A stretch of DNA of 64,000 bases, taken from positions 24,163,501-24,227,500 of the forward strand of contig NC_092568.1 in assembly GCF_037975245.1 (NCBI RefSeq). Reading direction: 5' to 3'. How positions within the stretch are numbered: position 1 is the stretch's first letter; the number at the start of each line of letters is the position of its first letter. The notes below the pieces were generated by a model. The model saw nothing but the letters and a program-made list of their open reading frames with translations. It was not told where the DNA came from and did no database searches. The position numbers and the translations under genes were made by a program. Source of the DNA: Apostichopus japonicus. Its lineage: Eukaryota; Echinodermata; Holothuroidea; Aspidochirotida; Stichopodidae. Shown piece after piece: positions 27,798 to 43,865 of the stretch.

Positions 27798-28503
27798 ACC
27801 CGTAAACGATACAAACCAGTTCAAATGATAAAGAGCTTATTTTCAATGACTTCATACCGGCCTCAATTATTGGGGCATACTAACATGTCAAAATAGAAAA
27901 GGGGCACAACCTCTGAAGGGCAGTCTACAATTGAAGCTCCTTACAAGTGACATAACTAGCAAGGAGGGGGTAGCCTCTTCTCAGAAGTCTTGCCTCTGTT
28001 GGGACAATGCTGCAAAGGAAAATAAAACAGGCCGATGATGCCTCGTTTCCAACTCTTTTTCCCACTTCTGAATCCATTCCCTACATTGAGAAAATCTGGT
28101 TATGCCATTAGCTTAAGCGGAAATGACGAAAAGCTGGTGTGAGGTGCCAACTTCTCCCTCCCCGGCCCCCCACTTTCCCTGATTTGTGGTAACTTTACTA
28201 ATTTGCCACTACTGCTAGGAAGATTAATAATAGAACACCTCTGAATTTGTTGTGCACTCTTCCAATTGGCTCCTTCAATCTACTAACCAAATGAAATATG
28301 TCTGTGTGACATGTTCCTTAGGCATGTTCTGCCACAACTTTTTAGGAAAATAGTAACTTCCTTAACTTAACTCGACCACACTCTCATGTTATTTTGCTGC
28401 CCCATCAACAAATTTGGCTAGCTAAGAGTACGAGCAAGGTTAGGAAACATTTATTGGTTCTAGGCCTAACTAGTGACACAAATATCCTATATACTAACGT
28501 TAC
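27798..28503. other. remainder of intron 1 of the P2X7-domain gene
   Basis: This is unique-looking noncoding sequence between the fold-back element and the exon 1 donor (minus-strand GTAACG at 28503-28498). I see no other feature. Confidence 0.5.
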
Positions 28504-28684
28504 CATTGTGTTCCGTCAAGGCGATCAATTTCGACATCGCTGTCCGATCCCGCTTCCTCTTCGCTGGTCTCCGGTTCGAACATGTAGGGAAAAACTTCCC
28601 ACGATTGTCGACCATGTCTTCCATTTCCCGGCCTTCTTCGCTATTGCTATCTGAATACTGTGAGTCAATGCCACCGGCAGCCAT

Positions 28685-29264
28685 TTCGCGATATGTATAA
28701 GCTATGCTGTGTATGCGGTGCTGTGTATATATGCGTACTACAGTACGTCTATAGCAACTGTATGTGGTAGCAAAACCAGTTCCCTGCGACGATATCATGC
28801 ACTTTCGACTTTGTAAACAAATGACGTCATTTGTTTTCGGCTTTCCCTGAACGAGTCAATTTGGCCGATTTTTGCGGAGTTTATGTTGCTTGATAGGAAG
28901 AAAATGCAAGGAATTTTTGAAAAAAGAAGTGATTAAATGTTTTGTTCGATGTCTTATGTATCAATTTGTGATGTTTCATCTAATTCCGAATCTTAACTTT
29001 CTTGTAACAGACTGCTGAGAAAGGTAATATTTTCGAGAATTTTGATTTCTACATACCCAATACACTGCGCAGAATATATACATGTTTGCACTCTTCTGCG
29101 CTTCCCCCGTGACGTCACTGAATCTATTACGTAATAGTACTTTTTTACCGATTTCTACCCCTTTGGAGACGGAAAATGATCGTGGTGTTGGGGTTTTCTT
29201 AACATAAGAATTGTTAAGTTTTATATTATTTAAGGTCAAGTCTACGTATCACTTGACCTTTAAC
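28685..29264. other. upstream region of the P2X7-domain gene
   Basis: This lies between the P2X7-domain gene start and the left edge of duplication unit 2. It would carry that gene's promoter and 5'UTR. The frame stays open upstream to an in-frame ATG at 28798, so a protein 38 residues longer is possible. TGACGTCA at 28822 and TGACGTCAC at 29111 are CRE-like octamers, seen as strings only. Confidence 0.35.
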
Positions 29265-30847
29265 AAGTTGTTGAATCGGTGGCAAGCTTCAAGTTGTAGG
29301 TACCCTCACAGCTGTAACTTGATTCTACAAGGCTCATCTCTGCATAAAAATTCATGCATAGTTCATTAGATTGATTTGGCTTAAAGTGAGCAGCTGGAAT
29401 GATTTCCAAACCTTGATCTTATCTCTGTGGTTGCTGTCACAGATTGGAACAGGTTATATAAAAAATCACCTGCTCCCCGTAGTTTCTGGGTAAGTGAAAT
29501 CTAACTTATATATCTTACTGGCACACCATGCACCCATACTTAAATGCATTGTGCTATGCCTTAGTACAGGTCATTAGTATATTGACATCAAGTTATAGCA
29601 AGTTTTTTTACTGACATTGCTAAAAGGTTTTCTGACCCACCCAATTTTTCTCAAACATTTAGTTTTGTTAAATTAGAGAAATTGAAGTGTTAGCATTGGT
29701 GACTATTGTTTTACTTTCTAGCATATTTTGGGGTCATACTGATGACCTTTACGACTACCAGCTATCTCTTCCCATATCCAGACCGGTCTAATGTCATGTT
29801 AGTTTTGACTGATTGTCTTTCGCACATCCATCGTGAATCTTTACACATGGACTCTCAACAATCTGAAACATATAACCTATACTAGGAATATACCACCAAT
29901 AAAGCAACGTTTACATGTGAGAACGTGCGTGCATGGTGTTGAAACGAGTGCTCAAAGTCAGATTTGTAGTTTATGAGAGGGAGGATCAGATCCAGCAATT
30001 TAGACCTTGATAGGAAAAGTCAGATCTGAACTCAGGATTAAAATTTGTAATGCAACCCCGCAGCACTAGGGGTCAGAATTGACCTAAGTTTGACTTCCTC
30101 TGTGGTTTGTTGTGCATGCATTTTGACACAGCAGTAGTAGCAGCACTACACATCACATGGCCATCTTGTGTTACCCATTTTCTTCTCGGTCAATTCAAAC
30201 CTCAAACTACGTGTTTGGTGACAGCTAGCAGTGATAGGGAGAGCGTGGGGCGTGGTATCGAGCACAGTCTAATGTAAATGCGCATAGGTTCAAAATAAAG
30301 TTGACCTTGCTTTAAATTTGTACGCTGATTGTGGGGTGTGATCTGTATGTAAATATGACTTGAAACCACAATTATGGATTTTTAGTTATCTGGTCAACAT
30401 TACATTACATGGCATATGGTATGAATAATTGTTATGACACCTGTCATAATTACAGAAGATTTTTCAGGTTTGGTATGGAGAAGAAATGGAGGGAGGCAGG
30501 GAGAGGGAGTAGAGTGTTAACACTATGGGATATATATTTATGTACTTTGCAATGTTCTCCGTCAATATATTTGCTGAAATAACTGACATTTTATTTAGGT
30601 CATTTTTCTTTTGCATTTGTATTTTGTGTTGAATTGACAGTTAAGCAACCATCCCGAATCACATTCCAATATCTTCTAATTTTAATACTTTCATCTTTCC
30701 AACATGCTGTCATAATGTTCGCTGTGATATGGCCAAAACCCTTTATTGTCTGATGTGACATCTTACTGATGAAGGCATATGTCAAAGCATTGTATAATCC
30801 ACATGGTACTTATTATGCATAATCTTGAGCCTCTAAGGCATAATCCA

Positions 30848-31432
30848 TATGGCGGGCCATCAGTCTCAAATTGTGGGGAATCGACTAATACCGATTTAAA
30901 TCGACATATACTAATTTCCTTTGACTTATACCAGTTTCCAGCAGCTTAGATTGACTTCTACCGATTTAAATCGACATATACCAGTTTAATTCTACATATC
31001 ATCGATTTAAATCGCAGTATACCAATTTCAATCGATGATAAGTAAAATAAACCGTATAAGCCCTATGTCAATTTAAATCGACATATACTAATTTAATTCG
31101 ACTTATACCTATTTCAATCGACATATACCGATTTAAATCGTCATATATCAATTTAAATCGATGATATGTAAATATAAATATATGTAAAATATTAAACTGG
31201 TATATCTCGATATAAAACGGCATATACCGATTTATTTTACTTATCATCGATTTAATTGGTACATGCTGATTTAAATCGATGATATGTAGAATTAAACTGG
31301 TATATGTCAATTTAAATCGGTATAAGTCAATTTAAGCTGCCAGAAACTGGTATAAGTCGAAGGAAATTGGTATATGTCGATTTAAATCGGTATATGTCGA
31401 TTCCCACGATTTGAGACTGATGGCCCGCTATA
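30848..31432. mobile_element. fold-back element, complete single copy
   Basis: The left end is TATGGCGGGCCATCAGTCTC and the right end GACTGATGGCCCGCTATA. The flanks are AATCCA (30842-30847 and 31433-31438), a 6-bp target-site duplication. At 585 bp it matches the 579-bp first unit of the composite copy at 26722, so about 580 bp is probably full length. The interior is the same palindromic CGATTTAAATCG material. Confidence 0.85.
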
Positions 31433-34401
31433 AATCCAAAGCAAACTGAAACCTCATATTTGGATAGTTAAAAATTCCTACAAGCTTCAATTTTCTTGAA
31501 GTTTCTTACTTTCAATATTTGGCTCAGCTGTTTTTGATGAGACAAAAAACAAAACTTTTCTTTTGGTGCTGATTATTTTTTTGATGTGGGCCATGAAAAT
31601 AGTTGTTACAGTTTGAAAATACTTGACCGTTCAGCCTTTTCAGCAAATTCTAAGGTATTCTTTCCCAAGGATGCATCCAGGAAGAGGGGCTGCTGATGGG
31701 TGGTAGCATGTTCTAAAAATTTGTACACAGCAAACATAAACTTGCTCCAAACAACGATACTTTTGGAAAACTTAGCATGCGTTGCAAGGCTGGCATCGTT
31801 AAATTGTGTTGGCTATTTTCTTATGTGCTGTCGCTAGTAACTACGGTATCTTCCGACACTTGTTCCCTAGGCCCCATTCTTTGAGAAACCTGGATCTGTC
31901 AGTCATTTAAACTTGACATCCATTTGATTTTCTATTTTCACTAAAAACTTGGATTGACTTTGAACTTCACAGGAGTCAAAACTACTGCCTTATATAATGG
32001 TAAGGTTTTGATTCTATATTTATTCCTCTACTCCCACTGCAAACAAATGGCAGGCATTGGAAAACATTATGGTGCAATATTTTGTTAGTTTTATACTAGC
32101 TAAACCTCACTTTTCTGCCATGTTTTGGCATGGAATGTGAATTTTAGATTTAAAAATTTGTGGTATGTGTCAAAGAAAAAAATAAATTTCATGAAGGAAA
32201 AAAAAAATCTGTGAGTACTCTGAAATTTGTATATCTTCGTTTTTGTCTTCATCAGTTGCATTCTTACAGTTTTTGTTGCTTAAACAGTAACAATGGATCC
32301 TAAAAGAATGGTTCGTGGCACAAATATGGGTTTTCAAGCAGATGCTGCATGGATCAAAAGATTTCCTGTGTTAAGAAACAGTACTACTATTTTGGTATAT
32401 TGCAGAATTTTCCTGCTGGCAACTCTTTAACCAAGTGCTGTGTTCGAGTGGATAAAGTCAGTGGCATCAGTAGCAATTAAACCTGGCATATTGGAACTTA
32501 ATCTGCCCTGCCAAACTGAGATGGGTTTTTTTCATACCGGAGAAATCCACTGTTTTCCCATCTGAATTGATCTTACAGATTAAAACAATATTTATGAAAG
32601 GATCTAAAATTGTAAATTGGATAGCAACCCATTGTAAAGTGTAAATTAAAAAGATAACCAATATCCCATATTAGCCGATATTATACTCATCCCAATTAAT
32701 TTAAACTAAAGTAACTAATTGTTTTACTTTCAATGAAGACTATTTGGTAATATTTTCGATATCACGTTCCCCATTTGGAATCGTTTCTATATCAAAGTGG
32801 ACACAAATTTATAAAAAATTACATATTAACCCAAGTTTCATTGTGGGTTTATATATTTATATTTCACATCAAATAGTCAATATTGTCTTAAGATATGGTA
32901 CAACATTTTCATTGGGGACAGAAGGGTCAATCGTGTCACCTACAATTTTCAGCATCACTGTGACCAAAATATTGACAATTCATAGTATATGGAGGTCAAT
33001 AATAAACCATATGCAATTGGTCATTTTGTAGATCTCTTTACTTTTCCAAAGCCCCACTAATACCCACTTGATACCCACTTCAACCACCCACAGGGCCACG
33101 CAACCAGTTATAAACCCTAGAAAAGTTACATCGAAATTATACATTTAACCATTAAGCCGGTGACCTCTGACCTCAGTTACCATAGTAACCATATATTTTG
33201 ATAGTACTTGAAATACTCATGAATTGATGTAACATGATATAGGTGGTATCATACCATGGTCAGGTTTCGTTGTGCTGCCATATAATTCAGGGATCAAAGT
33301 TAACACTGAACCGAAATTTGAAATCTATTCAAAATTAAATTTGCTTTCATTCATAAACAATAAAAGCACTTTCTAAATTAAGCCTAGTTATAATTCTAAT
33401 TTGTTTTGCCTAATCGGGTAACAATATTAACTTTGTGTAGTTTATGATCCAAAAAGAGGCGAGGAAATATAGCACGAAAACATCATGATACCGTTCATCG
33501 TCTGGTTATGATGTGCAGTCTGCATGGCTCAGAACATCCAAGGTGTAGGCCTAAAATATGTGCACATTTACTTTAAAGGGTGTGAAGACTCGCGCACAAG
33601 AAACGTCTCATGCCGGTAATCTGACCTAGTTTCGACTGAGGTGTAACAGAAGTGCTAGACACCACCATCGATCCCAGAAAATACACACAGCTTGCTCCCG
33701 TCGGTAAATATACACTAGTGCACAGTCACTACATGCAGCTACGGTCAATGCCCATAACATAGTGTAAAGAGCAGCGATGGACATCTCAGCAGGGAGTTGT
33801 TATGGAACTCCCTGATATCAGGTCCAGATAACAAGGTATCACGTTTCATTAATGTCTGCATATTGTAGCAATAAGAAAGAAAACTTCACTTGCAAGCAAC
33901 GGAAAGGTTAACCTGTTTACAGGGCGGCACGCGGTTTGGGGCGAGTCTTCAATGCCTTTAACGAAGAACGGTGCATATTATCAACACCATAAACATATTT
34001 CATTAATAGGATACATAAATATGGCATGAACTAGTCATGCAATAAATTCTTTACCATATAGTTAGGATCGCAATTAAAAGCGCTTCCATTTTTTAAATGT
34101 GTTTCTTGCGTTTCCACACAATTTACATAGCTACTTTTTCTTCCATGTAACACGTCTACAATCTATTCAATGTTTTAAGACATTATGAAAACATATATAG
34201 TCTTTATTGTTTGTACCCGCTTTGCCTCAACTTTACTCCAGCTCAAGAGAATTGCAAACTGTAATGTTCTTTTGTATGATTTTGTCCTGATGTCAAGAAC
34301 TGTGAAGTTCCTACCAATCTCACCACTCCTCCAAATAAAACCACAGCCAAGAGTTTGTATGCAACGCCTTTACACCGTTCAATCGGTACCAACATCCAAC
34401 A

Positions 34402-34404
<3 letters not shown>

Positions 34405-34480
<76 letters not shown>
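34405..34480. repeat. (AT)n microsatellite upstream of GH1 gene B
   Basis: About 76 bp of pure AT, orthologous in position to the 96-bp tract upstream of gene A. The length difference arose after the duplication. Confidence 0.95.
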
Positions 34481-34482
<2 letters not shown>

Positions 34483-34990
34483 CGTATAGCCTTTATTCCC
34501 CACTCATCCTCCCAATCCCTTTCCCCTATTTGCTGCTTATGATTTTTCTCCTTTTGTATCCTCATCGTCTCACCTTTATTGCTTAGCTTTCTTTTTGCTT
34601 CCTCTGCGAAGTGTACCTCCTACTTCTTTTACTTTCACGGTCCGTTGTTTCCCTATTTTCTACTCTTTCCACTGTTCAATGTTTCAATTAAAATGTCTGT
34701 TCTATTTGTTTATATAACCTACATGTTTTTCTATGGGCTCTCAATGAATGAACCCCAATTACAGCATTTAAAAAACAAATCTTTGACAAAAATATTTTCA
34801 TTACAATTATTCCATTGTGGAAAAAACTGTTTCAGATCCTGCTGGAATCGAAACGACGGTCAGATCATTTAAGTTTGACTTATTCTTATTTTTGTTTATT
34901 TATTTAATTATAATATATTTCTAATAAATATACTATTCTGACCTATAATTCGACCATTTTTGTGTCGCATTTAGGAACCACGCCTCACAG

Positions 34991-38543
<3,553 letters not shown>

Positions 38544-38554
<11 letters not shown>

Positions 38555-39102
38555 GTTAACTGGTGGCACCCACTCTCCATGCTCTTATCAATGTTAACCA
38601 CACCGCTTTAATACATCACATTTAAAGTGAAGCGGAGTGGACAGAGAGCAAATATTTCCCTGGAGAGGAGAAGGGGAGATGAGGGTGGGGGGGGGGGGGT
38701 TGGCAATTGGTAGTGCAGCAAACTTTAAACATGTTAGTTACCCTAAACACCCGGAATACTACATCTGCCTCATTGATTTCTTGGTTTATTCCGCTTTATT
38801 AATCAGTACTAAGAAACAAAACTTTGTCCGGTCCCTCTGCTAACTGGTGGCATCCACTCTCCATGCTCTTATCAATGTTAACCACACCGCTTTAATACAT
38901 CACATTAAAAGTGAAGCGGAGTGGACAGAGAGCAAATAATTCCCTGGAGAGGAGAAGGGGAGATGAGGGTGGGGGGTGGGGGGGTTGGCAATTGGTAGTG
39001 CAGCAAACTTTAAACATGTTAGTTACCCTAAACACCCGGAATACTACATCTGCCTCATTGATTTCTTGGTTTATTCCGCTTTATTAATAAGTACTAAGAA
39101 AC
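38544..39102. repeat. 284-bp tandem duplication of the gene B 3' end
   Basis: CCGGTCC at 38544 recurs at 38828, with the following sequence repeated to AAGAAAC. This is the same structure as at 24825-25377 after gene A, with a G-rich run in each copy. It contains a relic of the tail-coding sequence but no intact frame for it. Confidence 0.88.
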
Positions 39103-40484
39103 AAAACTTTGTCTTTTGCGTGTAGTTTTGTAAGTTATACATGTCGCCTTTCTACTTTTTATGTGATGCAGATGGTAGGTGAATTCAATGTGTCATAGTC
39201 CTACCTTCCAATCGTTAGCGTACAAGGAGCCAAATGCAACAATGTATTATGGCATTCAAATATTAAATGCTTCGAATCCCGATCTTGATTCCCGGGCTTT
39301 TGTTTTCTCTTTGAAATATGCATAATAGCTTTCTAGTCAGTTTACCTGTTATTGATTTATAAACAATAGATAATTTATCATTTCATCATCCAACGGTACC
39401 GAATATAATATTTTCTTAACAGTGCAGTGATTGATATTGATGCTATTTTAAGAGGAGAATTTAGATTTCCATATGAACTATGCTGCCATGGACACCATTT
39501 CTCTATTGTGACGCCACAAAAAATGACATTAGCATCAAACGTAAGATCGAAGCATTTAGTGAGAATCAAACACCCAATTTCCTTCAACATTTGTAATTTA
39601 AAAATACTGTCTTCGCACATCGCGATTCAAAAGTAATAGCTCTCTCATTTTGAGATCATAGCTAGCCCTGTGAATGATCACAAAGCGGTACCTCTGACTC
39701 AAGGAACCGGGAGGGGTGCGGGAGTGAGGGGGGTGTTTAAATTGATCCTACTCATATGAAAACAAACATTGTTTCTCCACCGTGGGTTTGCTCAATAGAT
39801 TCGCTAAAAACTCGCCTGCATTTGTGTAACGCTCTTGAACGTCTGATGGGTTGAACTACCATTTTCGTCTGGTTTTAAGAGTTTATATTTCTGATTCTAC
39901 TCAAACACAGTGTTGACCTTGAGCACGTCAAATATTACTACAGCAGCAGAACCAAACGTTAACGTCTCTCGTGTTTTCTTATCCATGTCACTTAAATGAA
40001 TCACAAACAAACAAACATACAAACCAAAAATAATTGAGGTAAACTAAAACCTGTATACGATAAGAGTCGCTCATGCTTCCCCTAATGCTATAACAAAGAT
40101 TGTTTATTTAATATGTAGGCTACAGCAGTTACGATAGTCATCTATCAACTTCATGAAAAGGGCAAAAGCAATTATTTACATTACGACATGCAAAAAAGAA
40201 GTACAGATTAGTCGAATGTAGTATTGTAGTACAGCGAAAAAAAGAAAGGCAAAAAAAAAAAAAAAAGACGTCTGACACACATTGTAAGACCAAATTTGCT
40301 CCTGCCTTCATAATTGTAAAATTTATGTTCTGATATCTATACATACACCTTTCGTGCAAGATATAGTGAAGCTAATTGGCCCATTATTGATGGCTGTTTA
40401 CCCTTCACATATATTTCTCACTCTTAACAACCTTCGCCCTTCTTTTAATCATAAAACCCGATGGTACATTGTAATTGTTATAAT
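39103..40484. other. intergenic between converging GH1 genes B and E
   Basis: The first 200 bp or so (GTGTAGTTTTGTAAGTTA, GGTAGGTGAATTCAATGTG) matches the 3' flank of gene C at about 50700-50770. The rest, up to the stop codon of gene E, is AT-rich with an A-run at 40253-40267. I see no coding exon. Confidence 0.5.
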
Positions 40485-43400
40485 TTACAATCGTAACGAA
40501 ACAAATAAAGTAATCAAGACAGAGGATAGAATACAGATGACGAAGTTCTGCTGGACTAGATTTCCTGCACTATAGCCCTCTTCAAACCCGTTGTACGCAA
40601 TCAGGTCCTTGAACCATTGAGCTGACGTTTTGACGGTACGCGGTCTATCGTTATCATCAAAATCGACGTAATGTAACCCAAATCTCTGGCTATATCCCGA
40701 AGTCCACTCGAAATTGTCCATTAGTGACCAGGCAAAGTAACCTTTGACCTTAACGTTATCTTGCTCGATAGCTGTAAAGTTGAAAAGTAAATTATGTTGA
40801 TCAACAAATCGGCAGGCTTATTCAATAGCTGTAAAGGGGGTGTGAGACGGACGGTTTGTCGGTCAATTCTGTTTGATCTGATCATGAACTGGTAAAAGAA
40901 GGGAATCTAGGCCGTCACTAATCTTCATAGATTAGCAAATACCAGACCTAACATATGCGATTTATTTGGACTTCTGTATATGGCGTCGTTTCGTAAAGGA
41001 GCATCGTCTTGAGTTTAACCGTTAAAGCAGTGTCGTATAATTACGAATTATATGTTATCTATATAAGATTTTAACAACATGGCACATTTAATTTCATTAA
41101 TGTTTAATTGAATAACAAATGAATGAAAAAGTGAATCAACAAGTTGCTACTTTCTTGGAAATATTTTCTTCTTTTAAGGGGGAGGGGTAGGGAGGTGTTG
41201 GTGGGTGACGAATGTGGTGGTAATAATTACCTTTGAGCACTTCGTTAATGTAAGCTCTATAAAAGGTAACTCTTTCTTCATCTTCAGTCCCAGAGTCGAG
41301 GGCGGTTGAGACTCCATTTTCAGTGATGAAGATATCGGGATTATTATATTCATTCTTGACCCAGTTTAAGAGTCCTCGTAGGCCCCAAGGAACTGGTCTT
41401 AGCCAACTAGAAGTCGAGGTAGGCCATTCGTCGGGCTGATATCTCTGCATGTCCTGAAAGTGAAACAACACATTCAAACAGTCCGCGCAATCAAATAACT
41501 GTTGAAAACTCCTCCTGTAACTTTTGATGGCGTTTTAATGATTGTATAATTAGCAGTTGTAGTGTATTTTAATGATATAATAATGACAACGTAACCACAT
41601 ATTTTTTAAGGCTTCTATTGGGGTTCAAAATATGGTGTTAAATTCAGGGTATTTTACGCAATTAAGCCGTACACATTTCACAGATCAACAAGAACAACAA
41701 CAACTCTACACAAGGACAGAGCGGACTATGCGCTCTTAGTTTTCTTAGACTCACTGAATGGTGCAACAAAATGTTTTTGTTTAATACCTGATCTCCTTCA
41801 TAGTTAGGTTCAGTGCCTGTGTTCACTTCTGCTCTACAGACGGTTGAAGTGTACGAGTTTAAGCCAAAGAAATCATAAGTTCCCTTAATTTCGCCCTTTT
41901 CTTCTTCTGTAAATTCTGGAAGTCTGGATTCCTCAAAGCCCTGGGCCATACTCTTGTTACCAACCTGCCACTTCATCGTGTCGGGGTAATCACCGTTCTT
42001 AAATATAGCGTGAGCAAACCTGTACATGCACGTAAAACCATAGAGGTAAAAACAGACCAAATAGGAAGCATGAATGAGCGTGCGTATAAACCTCGAATTA
42101 ACAGTCATAATAGAAATATCAAGAATCATAAAACTTGTTTGTATGTATGGAAAATGTAACAAACGAGATGATGTGGCGAGTATCAGCCACCCATTTTTCC
42201 CTCTTCGACCCAGTTGTTAACGTGAAGTACCTATTCCATGTATGTTTCCCTTTCACATTTCTTTGTGCATTTCTTCATAAAACTTCTGCAGTACCATAAC
42301 TATTTTTTAATCAATTTTCCTACCTTTCTACTAGAATTTTTTTTGGAACATTTCAATTATTTAAAAGCCAGTTCAGACCTCGTTTTGACTAAACCCTTCA
42401 ACATACCATCCGGCTGTGAACTGCATATATCTTTCTGCAGCGGCGACATCTTCAGGTTTGTTCGGGTCCTCGGGAATGCCGAAGTCTGTGCTAAGGGTAA
42501 TCGACAGTTTACCGCCATAACTGGAATACTTCTGTTTGTAAGTATTGTATGCTTTGGCATGGGCTTTAATGATAGTATGTGCAGCTCTGTATGGGGCCGC
42601 ACCTGGATCGTAGATACCCGGTGCAAACACATTGATTCCGTAACCAAGCCAACACACAACATATGGCTCGTTAAATGTTATCCAGTACTTAACCTGTAAA
42701 AACATCGCAAAAAGAAGAAAAAAAAACATGTATGGAAGTTGGAATGCTTTACATGCGAAATTTGGATATATCTGCACACAACTAAAGCTATATACTATAC
42801 ACTATTGTTTCCCCGGTCAGTGTTTCTTTCCATTATTTACTTATAATACATGCGTACCATGTATTCTTTATCGTCATCGCCACACCATCCCCTAGCATTT
42901 CCCACTACTCAATCCCTAATCTCATTCCCCACACTGTAAGTCCCGAAAGAAATTGTTTAAAGCAGAGTACATGTTAGATTAGTAATAATTGTATTAGGAT
43001 AATTCTCGAGTAAGATTAAGCTGTTCATTTGGACGTGCAGTTATTGTGAAGATAGGTCTATTGGTCGTTCGATGGATGTGTGCTCTTCCTCGCCATGTGG
43101 CTCATTATGTTACTTTCAAGGGTCATGATGAAACAGATTAATTATCTGCACATGAACAGTTGGCTTACCTGCCAACACCTTTTTGCTTGCCCTTAAGTAC
43201 AGGCACGTAAACGTATATAACGTTCCAGTATAGGTTGATTGAATGGATACTATTGTACAAGCTTCAAAACTCACCTTTTCTCCGAACCTCTCAAACATGA
43301 GGTCTGCATAATCATTGAATATGTCTACCAATTCGTCACTCTCCCAGCCACCATATTCATCTTGAAGAAACTGTGGCAGATCCCAGTGATAAAGCGTCAC

Positions 43401-43865
43401 CATTGGTTCCACTCCATTGTCCAGCAAGCTTGTGATCAGGTTGTTATAATATTCGATGCCAGCTTCGTCAATGTAATCTACTGTACCATTTGGGAGAACT
43501 CTCGGCCAGGAAATCGAGAATCGATAGTAGGAAACGCCGAGATTCTTTAACAGTGCAACGTCCTCTTCGTATTTGTGGTAACTATCACAGGCCACGTCGC
43601 CATTTTGATTATTGTAAATTCTTCCGTTATGGGAGAATGTATCCCAGATGCTCAATCCTTTGTCATCTTCTTGCCACCCTCCTTCTATTTGGTAAGCTGA
43701 AGTTGCCGAACCCCAGATAAAGTCGGCTGGGAACTTTCCGGCAATTAAAAGATCTCGTCCGGGCTCGCTAAAGACGGAAGGATAAGAATATTCTGGATAT
43801 GTCTCTTGTGCAACAACTAGAGAGATGAAGCACAGGAACACGCAGAGAGTAAGTTTTGCGATCAT
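40485..43865 (-). CDS. GH1 beta-glycosidase E, divergent paralogue, GPI-type tail
   Basis: Five minus-strand exons (43865-43275, 42693-42407, 42019-41788, 41453-41231, 40771-40485) join in phase to 539 residues. The signal peptide is [36 protein letters not shown] is the GH1 entry signature. The acid/base Glu is in WITFNEPYV (about residue 206) and the nucleophile in IFITENG (about 415). The C-terminus has a hydrophobic run ([17 protein letters not shown]), as expected for a GPI-anchor signal. Only the last intron position (after NEVLK) is shared with A-D. E lacks the introns after the SYHK and RASQ positions, and has its own after FGEK, inside the Trp of AGW, and after EGDQ. It is transcribed opposite to the other four genes. 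It is probably a membrane-bound beta-glucosidase; the substrate is unknown. Confidence 0.9.

Larger units (their letters stand above)
25820..28684 (-). pseudogene. P2X7-type cytoplasmic (ballast) domain protein, with one in-frame stop
   Basis: Three minus-strand exons join in phase: 28684-28504, 26688-26502 and 25976-25820. Exon 1 starts MAAGGIDSQYSDSN and ends in a basic NRRPAKRKRDR stretch. Exon 2 has ECKCCSEIDKV, then ACITLHPCFEAVCLNPWVLQ. Exon 3 has AYRQLVRMCWQFLGKEVRVV, then LPSYAVRRIREALP and EQYEGFKLP before the stop. The Cys pair, the ACIT...VLQ block, the YRxxxR block and the LPSxxxxxIRexxP...YxGF end match the C-terminal cytoplasmic domain of the P2X7 receptor, known to bind zinc and guanine nucleotide. 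Many invertebrates carry it as a stand-alone protein with no channel part. The second codon of exon 3 is TAG (25970-25972), which would truncate the 174-residue protein, so I call it a pseudogene. An allele, recoding or a sequence error are alternatives. Confidence 0.75.

Noticed and set aside
26844-27824. Minus-strand frames reading IDLNRHIPV-like repeats
   Set aside because: They are chance translations of the fold-back palindromes, with no splice or homology support.
40138-40359. Short minus-strand frame near the end of gene E
   Set aside because: It lies downstream of the stop codon of gene E, crosses an A-run, and shows no recognisable protein features.
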